This document shows, in pieces, positions 17,855 to 26,501 of a stretch of 64,000 nt of DNA. A program made the position numbers and the translations under genes. Source of the stretch: Macrococcus capreoli (GTDB taxonomy: Bacteria; Bacillota; Bacilli; Staphylococcales; Staphylococcaceae); contig NZ_JAOTIS010000004.1 of the NCBI RefSeq assembly GCF_025628935.1, positions 1 to 64,000 on the forward strand. The letters are read 5' to 3'. Under the pieces are notes generated by a model, which did not search any database, was not told the origin of the DNA, and saw only the letters and a list, made by a program, of their open reading frames with translations. The first letter of the stretch is position 1, and every line of letters starts with the position of its first letter.

Positions 17855-18793
17855 ATGGATACTAATAGATTAAATGACGATGCATTTCAGCCGTTACAAT
17901 TTGCAAATCAAGAGTTTGTTGCGCATAAAACAATCAATCGTCAAAAACAATTGATACAAGATTTCCTGGGGCATAAACTTGCATTGCTAGGTATTATCGT
18001 ATTAATCACTATTATAAGTCTCGCTATCTTGGGTCCGGTAATCTCTGGGCAAAGTGGAAGTAAACAGAGTTTGATTAGTGCAAATTTAGCGCCAGATGGA
18101 ACACACTGGTTTGGTACCGATGATCTTGGTCGCGATGTATTTACACGCATTTGGTTAGGTGTAAGAATATCACTCGTTATCGGTGTCATTGCAGCACTCG
18201 TTGATATTATCATTGGCATCTTTGTTGGGGCGATTGCTGGGTATGCAGCGGGTCGTAGTAAGTTAGGTGACACAATTGATAATATATTAATGCGAATTGT
18301 CGATGTCCTTTATGGTATTCCGTATTTATTAATCGTTATTTTATTACTTGTGTTATTGAAACCAGGATTACTGACAATGATTATAGCGCTCAGTTTAACA
18401 GGATGGGTGAGTATGGCTCGTATCGTACGTGGTCAAGTACTTCAACTGAAACAAGAGCAATATATAAAAGCAGCGGAGTTGTTAGGAACGTCTCATTTAA
18501 AGATTATCCAGCAGCATATTTTGCCGAATATCATGGGTGTGATTATTGTGAATTTAACTTTTACAATTCCGTCAGCCATTTTTGCTGAATCATTCTTAAG
18601 CTTCCTTGGACTGGGTATACAAGCACCATCAGCAAGCTTAGGAACGATGGCAAATGATGCTCTTGGCGTTATTTTGAGTGGCGAATGGTGGAGATTATTC
18701 TTTCCGTCGTTATTCATTGCTTTGATTATGTTCTGCTTCAATGTGATTGGTGATGGTTTACAGGACACTTTACAAGTGAAGGGGGATAAGTAA
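17855..18793 (+). CDS. Peptide ABC transporter permease, OppC/DppC type
   Basis: The 312-residue permease has a cytoplasmic N-terminus, the OppC_N helix (HKLALLGIIVLITIISLAILGPV), the family segment HWFGTDDLGRDVFTRIWLGVRISL and the EAA loop (YIKAAELLGTSHLKIIQQHILPN). It starts directly after the stop of the OppB-type gene, within a GAAAGGAG context, and pairs with it as a heterodimer in the membrane. The gene itself is intact although two partners are damaged. Confidence 0.85.
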   Translation: MDTNRLNDDAFQPLQFANQEFVAHKTINRQKQLIQDFLGHKLALLGIIVLITIISLAILGPVISGQSGSKQSLISANLAPDGTHWFGTDDLGRDVFTRIWLGVRISLVIGVIAALVDIIIGIFVGAIAGYAAGRSKLGDTIDNILMRIVDVLYGIPYLLIVILLLVLLKPGLLTMIIALSLTGWVSMARIVRGQVLQLKQEQYIKAAELLGTSHLKIIQQHILPNIMGVIIVNLTFTIPSAIFAESFLSFLGLGIQAPSASLGTMANDALGVILSGEWWRLFFPSLFIALIMFCFNVIGDGLQDTLQVKGDK

Positions 18794-19786
18794 ATGGCTG
18801 CATTATTGACAGTAGAGCGACTCAGTGTTACTCGAAAGAAACGTAAGAAAATGCTCAATATCATCGACAACATTTCATTCGATGTGAATGAAGGGGAGAT
18901 ATTTGCACTTGTCGGTGAAAGTGGCAGCGGAAAAAGTATTACCGTGCAGGCAGTTACCGGCATGTTATCACCCGGATTAAATATGACAGCTGAAAATATT
19001 CAAATGTCGTCATGGAATTTAAAACAAAGTAAAAGAAAAGATTGGGAGAAAATTCGTGGCAATCATATCGGTATGGTGTTTTAAGATCCTATGACATCTT
19101 TAAATCCAACTTTAACGATAGGTAAACAATTAACTGAAATATTTACGATTAAAGAGAAGGCTACATTAACAGCAGCGAAAGAACGTGCTATTCAACTGCT
19201 AAAAGATGTTGATATCACATTACCTGAAACAAGGTTAAAGCAATATCCTCATGAATTAAGTGGAGGGATGAGACAACGCGTGCTTATTGCAATGGCGATG
19301 GCACAAAATCCAGAGCTGATTATTGCCGATGAACCGACGACTGCTTTAGATGTAACAACACAGAAACAAATATTGCATTTACTCCACAATCATAAAACGA
19401 AGCGTAATGGTTCAGTACTCATTATTACACACGACTTAGGTGTTGTTGCTGAGATTGCAGATAGAGTGGGCATTATGTATGCAGGAAAGCTTGTTGAAAT
19501 TGGAACAGTGCACGACATCTTCAATCATCCACAACATCCGTATACGAAAGGGTTACTTGCATCTTTAATAAAAAAAGATACGAATAAAGATGAAAGATTG
19601 TACAATATTGAAGGCACTCCTCCAACACCAGAAGAAAAAGAGGGAGGATGTCCATTTGTAAATCGATGTGACTTTGCTATGAAGATTTGTAATACGCAAT
19701 TTCCACCTGAATATCGCATTCAATCACAAAAAGTAGCTTGCTGGCTGCATGCCCCTGAAAGGGAGAAAGGTGATGTCCATGGTTAA
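18794..19786 (+). pseudogene. OppD-type ATPase gene interrupted by a nonsense codon
   Basis: The reading frame is intact over 331 codons except for TAA at 19082-19084, which replaces the glutamine of the Q-loop (GMVF-stop-DPMTSLNP; CAA to TAA by a single C-to-T change). Upstream lies Walker A GESGSGKS; downstream lie the signature LSGGMRQR, Walker B IIADEPTTALD, the H-loop THDLG and the Cys-rich C-terminal domain with CPFVNRCDFAMKIC, which may hold an Fe-S cluster. Without readthrough, only a 96-residue N-terminal fragment is made. Reinitiation at ATG 19091 would lack Walker A. The operon therefore lacks one functional ATPase unless this is a sequencing error. Confidence 0.85.
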
Positions 19787-20657
19787 AACGATACTTGAAT
19801 TTCAACATGTAGATAAGCTATATCAAAATAAACATAAAACAGCGCCTAAAGTGTTGAAAGACATCAACTTTTCACTCTATGAAAATGAAATATTAGGCAT
19901 TGTCGGTGAAAGCGGAAGCGGTAAATCAACGATAGCGAAGCTCATTACTAAATTAGAGGATTTTCAAAATGGAGATATTTTATTTGAAGGTGAAAGCATT
20001 CGTACATTCAATAAAAGCGCACTTAAAAGGTATCGACAAGCTGTTCAAATGATCTTTCAAGACCCGGATTCTTCTTTAAATCCAAGGAAAACCGTTAAAG
20101 ACATCATCCTGGAAGGTATTAAAGGATTTGATATGAAAGTCGATAATCTGGATGCCTACGTCACAAGTTTATTGAATGATGTCGGCTTACCTGAAAATTT
20201 TAAAGAACGATATCCGGTTGAATTATCAGGTGGACAAAAGCAACGTGTCGGAATTGCAAGATGTCTTGCAGTAAAGCCGAGAATCATTGTTGCAGATGAA
20301 CCGATATCCGCATTAGATGTATCGATTCAAGCACAAATAATTAATTTATTAAAGTCATTAAAAATCAAAAAGAATTTAACAATCATATTTATAGGTCACG
20401 ACTTAAACGTTGTGAAATATATTTGTGATCGCACAATCGTATTATATGATGGTGCAATACTTGAATACGGAGATAGTACTGCTGTACTTCACAATCCACA
20501 ACATCCGTATACAAACCGTTTAATACAATCCAGTCCAGTTGACCACCCTGGTGAACGGAAAGGCCTTACACAGGAAGTGAGTCGTGAAAGACCAACATAC
20601 GGTGAAGTGACAGGATACGCGGAAGTAAAGGATAATCATTATATCGCAATACATTAA
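19773..20657 (+). CDS. Peptide ABC transporter ATPase, OppF/DppF type
   Basis: The 294-residue ATPase has Walker A GESGSGKST, Q-loop FQDPDSSLNPRKTV, signature LSGGQKQR, Walker B IIVADEPISALD and the H-loop GHDLNV. It overlaps the end of the damaged OppD-type gene by 14 bases. ATG at 19773 is preferred because GAGAAAGG lies 5 bases upstream; ATG at 19779 is also possible. The C-terminal OppC-type HPYTNRLIQSSP tail is present. The gene appears intact. Confidence 0.85.
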   Translation: MSMVKTILEFQHVDKLYQNKHKTAPKVLKDINFSLYENEILGIVGESGSGKSTIAKLITKLEDFQNGDILFEGESIRTFNKSALKRYRQAVQMIFQDPDSSLNPRKTVKDIILEGIKGFDMKVDNLDAYVTSLLNDVGLPENFKERYPVELSGGQKQRVGIARCLAVKPRIIVADEPISALDVSIQAQIINLLKSLKIKKNLTIIFIGHDLNVVKYICDRTIVLYDGAILEYGDSTAVLHNPQHPYTNRLIQSSPVDHPGERKGLTQEVSRERPTYGEVTGYAEVKDNHYIAIH

Positions 20658-20676
20658 ATATATTGGAGGAAACAAG

Positions 20677-22294
20677 ATGAAAAGATTATTAACTTTATTA
20701 TTAGTATTTACATTAGTATTAACTGCTTGTGGTGGAAATAAATCAGGTTCTGGTGACAAATCATCAAAACTTTCACAAAGTAAATCGTTGAACTTAAATT
20801 TAAGTGGGGAACCTTATACGCTAGATCCAGCTTTTGCTTCTGATACAACATCATGGTGGGTTATCGATAGCATTTATAGTGGTTTGTATCGTAAAGGGGA
20901 AAATGGAAAGCCTGAACTAGATGCGGCTGAAAGTGTGAGAATTTCAGATGATAAGAAAACATATACTTTTAAACTTAAAGATGGATTGAAATGGTCAAAT
21001 GGCGATGCACTTACTGCGAAAGACTTTGAGTATTCATGGAAACGTGTATTAGATCCTAAAACAGCAGCTTATAGTCCATCCGCTTTATACTTTATTGAAG
21101 GTGCTGAAGCATATAATACGAATAAAGGTAAGGTAGAGGATGTAAAAATTAAAGCAGTTGATGATAAGACATTACAAGTAGGATTAAAGAACCCAATCGA
21201 TTTCTTCCCTAAAATTATTACAGGTGCTGCTTATTACCCAGTAAATAAAAACGTAGTAGAAAAAAATAAAAAATGGTCAGCAGAAGCAAGTACACTTGTA
21301 ACCAATGGACCATTTGTAGTGGAAGAATGGAAACATAATGATCATATTAATCTTAAGAAGAACGACAAGAGTCATTTAGCGGATAAAGTAAAGTTACCTA
21401 GCGTTCATTTTAAAATGGTAGCAGATACGAATACAGAATATCAATTGTATAAAAATGGTGAGCTTGATTTATTACCAGGGGTTGGCGCAGATGTGTTAAA
21501 ACAAGTGAAAGGTAGTAAAGAGTTAAAAAGTTATGAAAATTTCTCAGTCGGAACATATTCATTTAACATAAATGAAAAACCAGTAAATAATAAAAAAAAT
21601 TAGACAAGCTTTAAGCTATGCTATCGACAGAAAATCATTTGTTGAGAATGTATTAAAAGGTGGTCAGAAACCAGCTTATGGATATGTATCGCCAGGCGCT
21701 AAAGATAGTACTGGTAAAGATTATACAGAATATACACAGCAATATTACAAATTTGATGCCAAAAAAGCGAAAGCATTATTAAGAGAAGGGTTAAAAGAAG
21801 AAGGATTAGATAAACTCCCTAAAATTACATTAAAGACAAACGGAGAAGGTATTAACAAAAAGTCTGCTGAAGTGGTACAAGAAATGTTAAAGCAAAATTT
21901 AGATGTAGACATTGCAATTGAAACGCAAGAATGGAAGACATATATCGATACATTTAAACAGAAAGATTTCCAAATTGCACGTATGGGTTGGAATGGTGAT
22001 TTCTTAGATCCATATCCAATGTTAGCATTATACGAAAGTAAGAGTTCTAGTAACTTTACGAACTGGAAGAATAAAAAATATGATGAATTGTTAGAAGCGT
22101 CACTAAAAGAACAAGATGATAAGAAGAGATATCAATTACTAGCTGAAGCGGAAGCAATTCTGATGGACGAATTACCGATTATCCCAATTAACTTTGGCTA
22201 TACAAACTCATTAATTAAATCAAATGTCAAAGGTATCAAGACAGATGCATTATCACGACCTGAATTTGTGTTTGCAGAAAAAGTTGTTAAGTAA
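20677..22294 (+). pseudogene. OppA-type substrate-binding lipoprotein gene with a frameshift
   Basis: The 5' part encodes a lipoprotein (signal peptide ending LTACGG) with the SBP_bac_5 start SGEPYTLDPAFASDTTSWW and WSNGDALTAKDFEYSWKRVLDP. At the A8 run 21592-21599 the frame is lost and reaches TAG after NNKKN. Removing one A restores IRQALSYAIDRKSF and the frame stays open to 22294, giving a normal length of about 538 residues. The encoded truncated protein of 308 residues lacks the C-terminal lobe. Polynucleotide slippage, phase variation or a sequencing error could each explain it. Confidence 0.88.
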
Positions 22295-22374
22295 CTGCAT
22301 AATCTTGAATAAGGACTTTCATAGAGGACAGATGCTATAATTTCGATATCAAGTCTAATATGATGGAGGTTTAT

Positions 22375-22668
22375 ATGAATATTTATATTTCAGATAAAGC
22401 ATTGCAATGGTTTAAAGATGAAGTTGAGTTGAAATCAGGTGATAGTGTAAAATTCTTCGCTAAGATTTACGGTGCAAGCAAGATTCAGGAAAGTCATTCG
22501 TTAGCTTTTACTGTTGACCCGGATCATGAGAAAGCTATTGCGAAATTAGAAGTAGATGGTATTATTTTCTACGTTAATGAGACAGATGAATGGTTCTTTA
22601 AAGATTATGATTTATATATTGAATACGATGAAAAATTACAAGAAGTGGCATACGATTATAAAAAATAA
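22375..22668 (+). CDS. HesB-like (IscA-fold) family protein
   Basis: The 97-residue protein matches the HesB/YneR subgroup: MNIYISDKALQWFKDEVELKSGDSVKFF, followed by HSLAFTVDP and a C-terminal DYDLYIEYDE. True IscA scaffold proteins carry three conserved Cys; none is present here, so cluster binding is unlikely and the function is unknown. ATG at 22375 follows ATGGAGG; the ATG codons at 22360 and 22363 overlap that site. Confidence 0.75.
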   Translation: MNIYISDKALQWFKDEVELKSGDSVKFFAKIYGASKIQESHSLAFTVDPDHEKAIAKLEVDGIIFYVNETDEWFFKDYDLYIEYDEKLQEVAYDYKK

Positions 22669-22704
22669 TCGATGTATACTTTATTTAAAAATAATTTCTT
22701 TTAA

Positions 22705-22776
22705 AAAGTTTAAAGCGTTAAAGCACGTGGGTGTAAGGGTTTTCCCTTGCGCCCTATTTGCGTTCCTCTAAACTTT
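22705..22776 (+). other. Structured RNA-like element of unknown function
   Basis: An outer arm AAAGTTTA (22705-22712) pairs with TAAACTTT (22769-22776), and an inner arm GGGTGTAAGGG (22729-22739) pairs with CCCTTGCGCCC (22744-22754) with two G-U pairs around a TTTT loop. No U tract follows the GC-rich hairpin directly. It may end the HesB-like transcript, or be a leader of the amino-acid permease. It resembles no riboswitch that I know. Confidence 0.45.
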
Positions 22777-22791
22777 AAAAATAATGCTTTT

Positions 22792-22822
22792 AATTTTCTG
22801 AAATTATAGTATAATTTCAGAA
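22792..22822 (+). promoter_or_regulatory. Palindromic operator with CodY-like box and -10 element
   Basis: A perfect inverted repeat of 13-base arms around one base occupies 22796-22822 and includes TATAAT at 22810-22815, a probable -10 box. AATTTTCTGAAATTA at 22792-22806 matches the CodY box AATTTTCWGAAAATT with two mismatches. Nutritional repression of the permease by CodY is therefore plausible. Confidence 0.5.
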
Positions 22823-22868
22823 TAGTAAAGAATGTATATAACATTTTAAAATAAAAGGGGATAGAAAA

Positions 22869-24248
22869 ATGGAAGACAATCATTTAAAAAGGGGTCTTAG
22901 TTCAAGACAAGTCCAGATGATCGCACTGGGCGGTACAATTGGTGTAGGTTTATTTATGGGTGCTTCGAGTACGATTAAATGGACAGGGCCATCAGCAATC
23001 TTAGCGTATTTAGTAGCAGGGTTATTCTTATTCTTAGTAATGCGTGCAATGGGAGAATTAGTGTACTTATTCCCGACAACTGGGTCATTCGCTGAATATG
23101 CTTCAACATATTTACATCCAGTATTTGGCTACATTACAGCATGGGCTAACATATTCCAGTGGGTAGTCGTTGGGATGAGTGAAGTAATCGCAGTTGGTCA
23201 GTATATGCAATATTGGTGGCCGGAATTACCAGGATGGATTCCAGGGGTAATCGTAATTTTCACATTAGCAGCAGCGAATATGATTTCTGTAAAAGCATTT
23301 GGTGAATTTGAATTCTGGTTTGCAATGATTAAAATCGTTACAATCGTATTAATGATCGTAGCAGGAGCAGGTATTATCTTATTTGGATTTGGGAATAATG
23401 GACATCCGGTTGGGTTCAGTAATTTAACGAAACACGGCGGATTTTTCCCGAATGGTATTGTAGGTTTCTTCTTTGCATTATCAATGGTAGTCGGTTCATA
23501 TCAAGGTGTTGAATTAATCGGTATTACAGCTGGTGAAACGAAAGATCCACAGAAGAACGTCGTTAAAGCAGTGAATGGTATCATTTGGCGTATATTAATT
23601 TTCTACATTGGCGCAATCTTTGTTATCGTAACAGTTTACCCATGGGACCAATTAGGTAACGTAGGTAGCCCATTCGTTGCAACATTTGCAAAAGTTGGTA
23701 TTACAGCAGCCGCTGGATTAATTAACTTCGTAGTTGTTACAGCAGCAATGTCAGGATGTAACTCAGGTATTTTTAGTTCAAGTCGTATGATTTATACATT
23801 AGCAAATGAAGGTAAAATGCCAAAAGCATTTGCAAAAGTTATGAAAAATGGTGTGCCTGTATTTGCTGTATTAGCTATTTCTATTGGTATCTTTATCGGT
23901 GTTATTTTAAACGTTGTATTACCAATGTTTATTGATGGTTCAGAAAATATCTTCGTATATGTGTATAGTGCGTCAATCTTGCCAGGTATGATTCCTTGGT
24001 TCATGATTTTATTCAGTCACTTACAATTTAGAAAACAAAGACCGGATTTATTAGAAAGCCATCCATTTAAAATGCCTTATGCACCATTTACAAACTATAT
24101 TACAATCGGTTTCTTAGTAATGGTATTAATCGGAATGTTAATTAATGCTGAGACACGTGTTTCAGTGATTATTGGTATCGTCTTCTTAGCATTTATGGGT
24201 ATTATGTACTTTGTTAGAGGATACAACAAACTTGATTTAAAAAAATAA
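22869..24248 (+). CDS. APC-family amino acid permease (CycA/AapA-like)
   Basis: The 459-residue protein has 12 hydrophobic segments and the amino-acid transporter signature LSSRQVQMIALGGTIGVGLFMG, MRAMGELVYLFPTTGSFAEYA and GVELIGITAGETKDPQKNV. It resembles the D-serine/D-alanine/glycine carriers. Since the next operon encodes serine dehydratase, L-serine or a related small amino acid is a reasonable cargo, but specificity is not readable. GGGGATAG precedes the ATG and a long T-tract terminator follows. Confidence 0.85.
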   Translation: MEDNHLKRGLSSRQVQMIALGGTIGVGLFMGASSTIKWTGPSAILAYLVAGLFLFLVMRAMGELVYLFPTTGSFAEYASTYLHPVFGYITAWANIFQWVVVGMSEVIAVGQYMQYWWPELPGWIPGVIVIFTLAAANMISVKAFGEFEFWFAMIKIVTIVLMIVAGAGIILFGFGNNGHPVGFSNLTKHGGFFPNGIVGFFFALSMVVGSYQGVELIGITAGETKDPQKNVVKAVNGIIWRILIFYIGAIFVIVTVYPWDQLGNVGSPFVATFAKVGITAAAGLINFVVVTAAMSGCNSGIFSSSRMIYTLANEGKMPKAFAKVMKNGVPVFAVLAISIGIFIGVILNVVLPMFIDGSENIFVYVYSASILPGMIPWFMILFSHLQFRKQRPDLLESHPFKMPYAPFTNYITIGFLVMVLIGMLINAETRVSVIIGIVFLAFMGIMYFVRGYNKLDLKK

Positions 24249-24260
24249 ATTGCAAGCTAA

Positions 24261-24298
24261 AATAGCCAGAGGGAACTCTGGTTATTTTTTTTTTTTTT
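24261..24298 (+). terminator. Terminator of the permease gene
   Basis: An 11-bp stem with one G-U pair (24261-24271 with 24276-24286) is followed by an uninterrupted run of 12 T. Confidence 0.92.
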
Positions 24299-24740
24299 GC
24301 GTAAATTTATCATCTATTGGCATTCTTTAAAATTATCAGAAAAAAATTTAAACATGTTAACGTATAAACTTATTTAAATGTTTTGAAAACCCTTTATTAA
24401 AAGCTGTATTTACGTTAAAATAACATAAGAAAGTAGTATGTGTTTACCGAATATACAGTTTTAAATTATATTGATATAACAAAAACGAGTGTAGATATAT
24501 TTGTTTTTCAGTCTACACACGGGTTGTTGTTTAACAATTGTTATTAATGGTTTTATATAAAAATTTATTATATAGTGCTTCATATTCATGTATAAAAAAC
24601 GTGTACTTTCTAAACTGTAATACAACAACGTTTAATCATTCAAAACACGGTTAAACTAATAAGTAGGGTAACGCTAAACAAACGGGACGAAGACGACAAA
24701 CATTCAATTAAGAGAAAATATAAGCATTGGGGGAATTAAA
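24299..24740 (+). other. Long AT-rich leader upstream of the serine dehydratase operon
   Basis: About 440 bases have no convincing ORF. It contains AATTATCAGAAAAAA at 24331-24345 (CodY-like with three mismatches), a hairpin GTGTAGA/TCTACAC (24489-24495 with 24512-24518), and a GTTGTTG (24523-24529) that is complementary to CAACAAC (24623-24629). Either a long structured 5' leader or a separate small RNA could lie here; no known riboswitch motif is seen. Confidence 0.4.
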
Positions 24741-25418
24741 GTGGCAAGAACAGCAGACTACAAAAGTGCATTTGACATAATTGGACCTATCATGATTGGT
24801 CCATCCAGCTCACATACGGCTGGAGCAGTTAGAATCGGTTCAGCTGCAAGACAAGTATTAGGTGCAGAACCTGACAAAATTTCAATTTCATATTATGAAT
24901 CTTTTGCTGAAACACATGCAGGTCATGGTACAGATTTAGCAATTATTGCAGGTATTTTAGACTTTTCAACAGAGGATCCACGTGTTAAAACGTCTATTCA
25001 AATTGCAGAAGGAAAAGGTATTCCAATTGAATTTATTGAAGAAAATGGCGATAACGTTGGAGAACACCCAAATACTGCAGTGGTTAGACTCGATAAAGAT
25101 GGCAAACACGTAGAAGTATGTGGTAACTCTATTGGTGGCGGTACGATTAAATTAAGAAGTATTCATGTAAATGGTGCATGTGCATTAATGAATCATACGT
25201 TACCGATATTAGTGTTATATGGAGAAGAATCAATCAGAGAATTTAACCAATGTATTGCGACATTAATTGAACGTGGTTTAAAAGTGAACGAAGAGATTAA
25301 ATCTCAAAAAGACGGAAAAACAATTGTAGCATTACATTTGTTAAGTCCGATTACGCCAGAGTTATTAGCATCAATCAGAGAAGAATATAAATCAATCGAT
25401 ATTACAAATATTATTTAA
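24741..25418 (+). CDS. sdaAB: L-serine dehydratase, beta subunit
   Basis: The 225-residue subunit has the serine-binding N-terminal segment SAFDIIGPIMIGPSSSHTAGAVRIG and a C-terminal ACT-like fold (ALHLLSPITPELLASIREE). Together with the alpha subunit it deaminates L-serine to pyruvate using a 4Fe-4S cluster. The start is GTG after a GGGGGAATT site. The alpha subunit gene follows 24 bases later. The preceding permease may supply the substrate. Confidence 0.92.
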   Translation: MARTADYKSAFDIIGPIMIGPSSSHTAGAVRIGSAARQVLGAEPDKISISYYESFAETHAGHGTDLAIIAGILDFSTEDPRVKTSIQIAEGKGIPIEFIEENGDNVGEHPNTAVVRLDKDGKHVEVCGNSIGGGTIKLRSIHVNGACALMNHTLPILVLYGEESIREFNQCIATLIERGLKVNEEIKSQKDGKTIVALHLLSPITPELLASIREEYKSIDITNII

Positions 25419-25442
25419 AGACAAGAAATAGGAGGGGATAAC

Positions 25443-26336
25443 GTGTATAATTCAATCAAAGAAGTTGTAGATACTGCAACAGAAACAGGGAAATCCATTG
25501 CGGAATTAATGATAGAAATGGAAATTGCGTCATCTAATATGACGCGTGAAGCGGTTATAGATAAGATGCGTAAAAACTTAAAAGTAATGAAAGACGCTGT
25601 TATATTAGGTTCTACAGGTGAGGGTGTTAAGTCTGTTACGGGTTTAACAGGTCAGGATGCAGTAAGAATGAGAAAGTATCGTGAGAACAATGAACCTTTA
25701 ACAGGACCGGACGTTTCTAAAGCGTTGCAATATGCGATTGCAACGAATGAAGTGAATGCAGCGATGGGGCTTATTTGTGCTACACCGACAGCAGGATCAT
25801 CAGGAACGATTCCAGGGGTATTATTCTCTTTAGAAGATAAATTGAATTTAACTGAAGAACAGGAAATAGAATTTCTATTTACAACAGCGTTATTAGGAAT
25901 GGTCATTGCAAATAATGCATCTGTAGCAGGTGCGGTAGGTGGATGTCAGGCTGAAGTTGGTAGTGCTTCTGCGATTGCTGCGGCTGCGGCTGTTGCGATT
26001 AAAGGCGGTACACCTCAACAGTCATCTCATGCAATTGCGCATGCGTTAGGTAATTTATTAGGTCTTGTATGTGATCCAGTAGCGGGATTAGTAGAAATTC
26101 CATGTGTCATGAGAAATACAATCGGTGCTGGAAATGCTTTAATCGCTGCTGACTTAGCGCTAGCGGGCATTGAATGTAAGATTCCAGCGGATCAGGTTAT
26201 TGAAGCGATGGATCATGTGGGTCGTGGGTTACCAAGCGCATTACGTGAAACAGGTATCGGTGGTTTAGCAGGTACACCTGCAGGACAGGAAATGAAAGCT
26301 AGAATCTTCGGACCACGTCCAACAGCGAATATATAG
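25443..26336 (+). CDS. sdaAA: L-serine dehydratase, alpha subunit
   Basis: The 297-residue subunit carries the cluster ligands: Cys in GLICATPTAGSSG, in VGGCQAEVGSA and in EIPCVMRNT, in addition to the CDPVAG motif. The PTAGSSGTIPGV segment forms the active site. It forms the iron-sulfur L-serine ammonia-lyase with SdaAB and feeds pyruvate metabolism. The start is GTG after AGGAGGGG. It is followed by a terminator. Confidence 0.92.
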   Translation: MYNSIKEVVDTATETGKSIAELMIEMEIASSNMTREAVIDKMRKNLKVMKDAVILGSTGEGVKSVTGLTGQDAVRMRKYRENNEPLTGPDVSKALQYAIATNEVNAAMGLICATPTAGSSGTIPGVLFSLEDKLNLTEEQEIEFLFTTALLGMVIANNASVAGAVGGCQAEVGSASAIAAAAAVAIKGGTPQQSSHAIAHALGNLLGLVCDPVAGLVEIPCVMRNTIGAGNALIAADLALAGIECKIPADQVIEAMDHVGRGLPSALRETGIGGLAGTPAGQEMKARIFGPRPTANI

Positions 26337-26397
26337 TTAAATTGAAATTAAATATTACATTTCCATATTAAGTTTTAAATTGCTTTATAGTGAAAAT

Positions 26398-26431
26398 AGC
26401 CTGCCAATTGCAATCATTGAGCAGGCTTTTT
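26398..26431 (+). terminator. Terminator of the sdaAB-sdaAA operon
   Basis: AGCCTGC (26398-26404) pairs with GCAGGCT (26421-26427) and a TTTTT tail follows. Confidence 0.8.
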
Positions 26432-26501
26432 CGGTTGTATATTGTTTATTATTCTATGGTAATATGAATATATTATGACATTAAATATGGGTGGTGTGGA
26501 T

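Noticed and set aside
18403-18588. 61-codon frame inside the OppC-type gene
   Set aside because: Lies wholly inside an intact conserved gene in another frame.
22556-22771. 71-codon frame running from the HesB-like gene into the structured element
   Set aside because: Out-of-frame overlap; the downstream part is explained by base pairing, not by coding.
24299-24740. T-box or known riboswitch before sdaAB
   Set aside because: No AGGGTGGNACC-type T-box sequence and no conserved aptamer core could be found.
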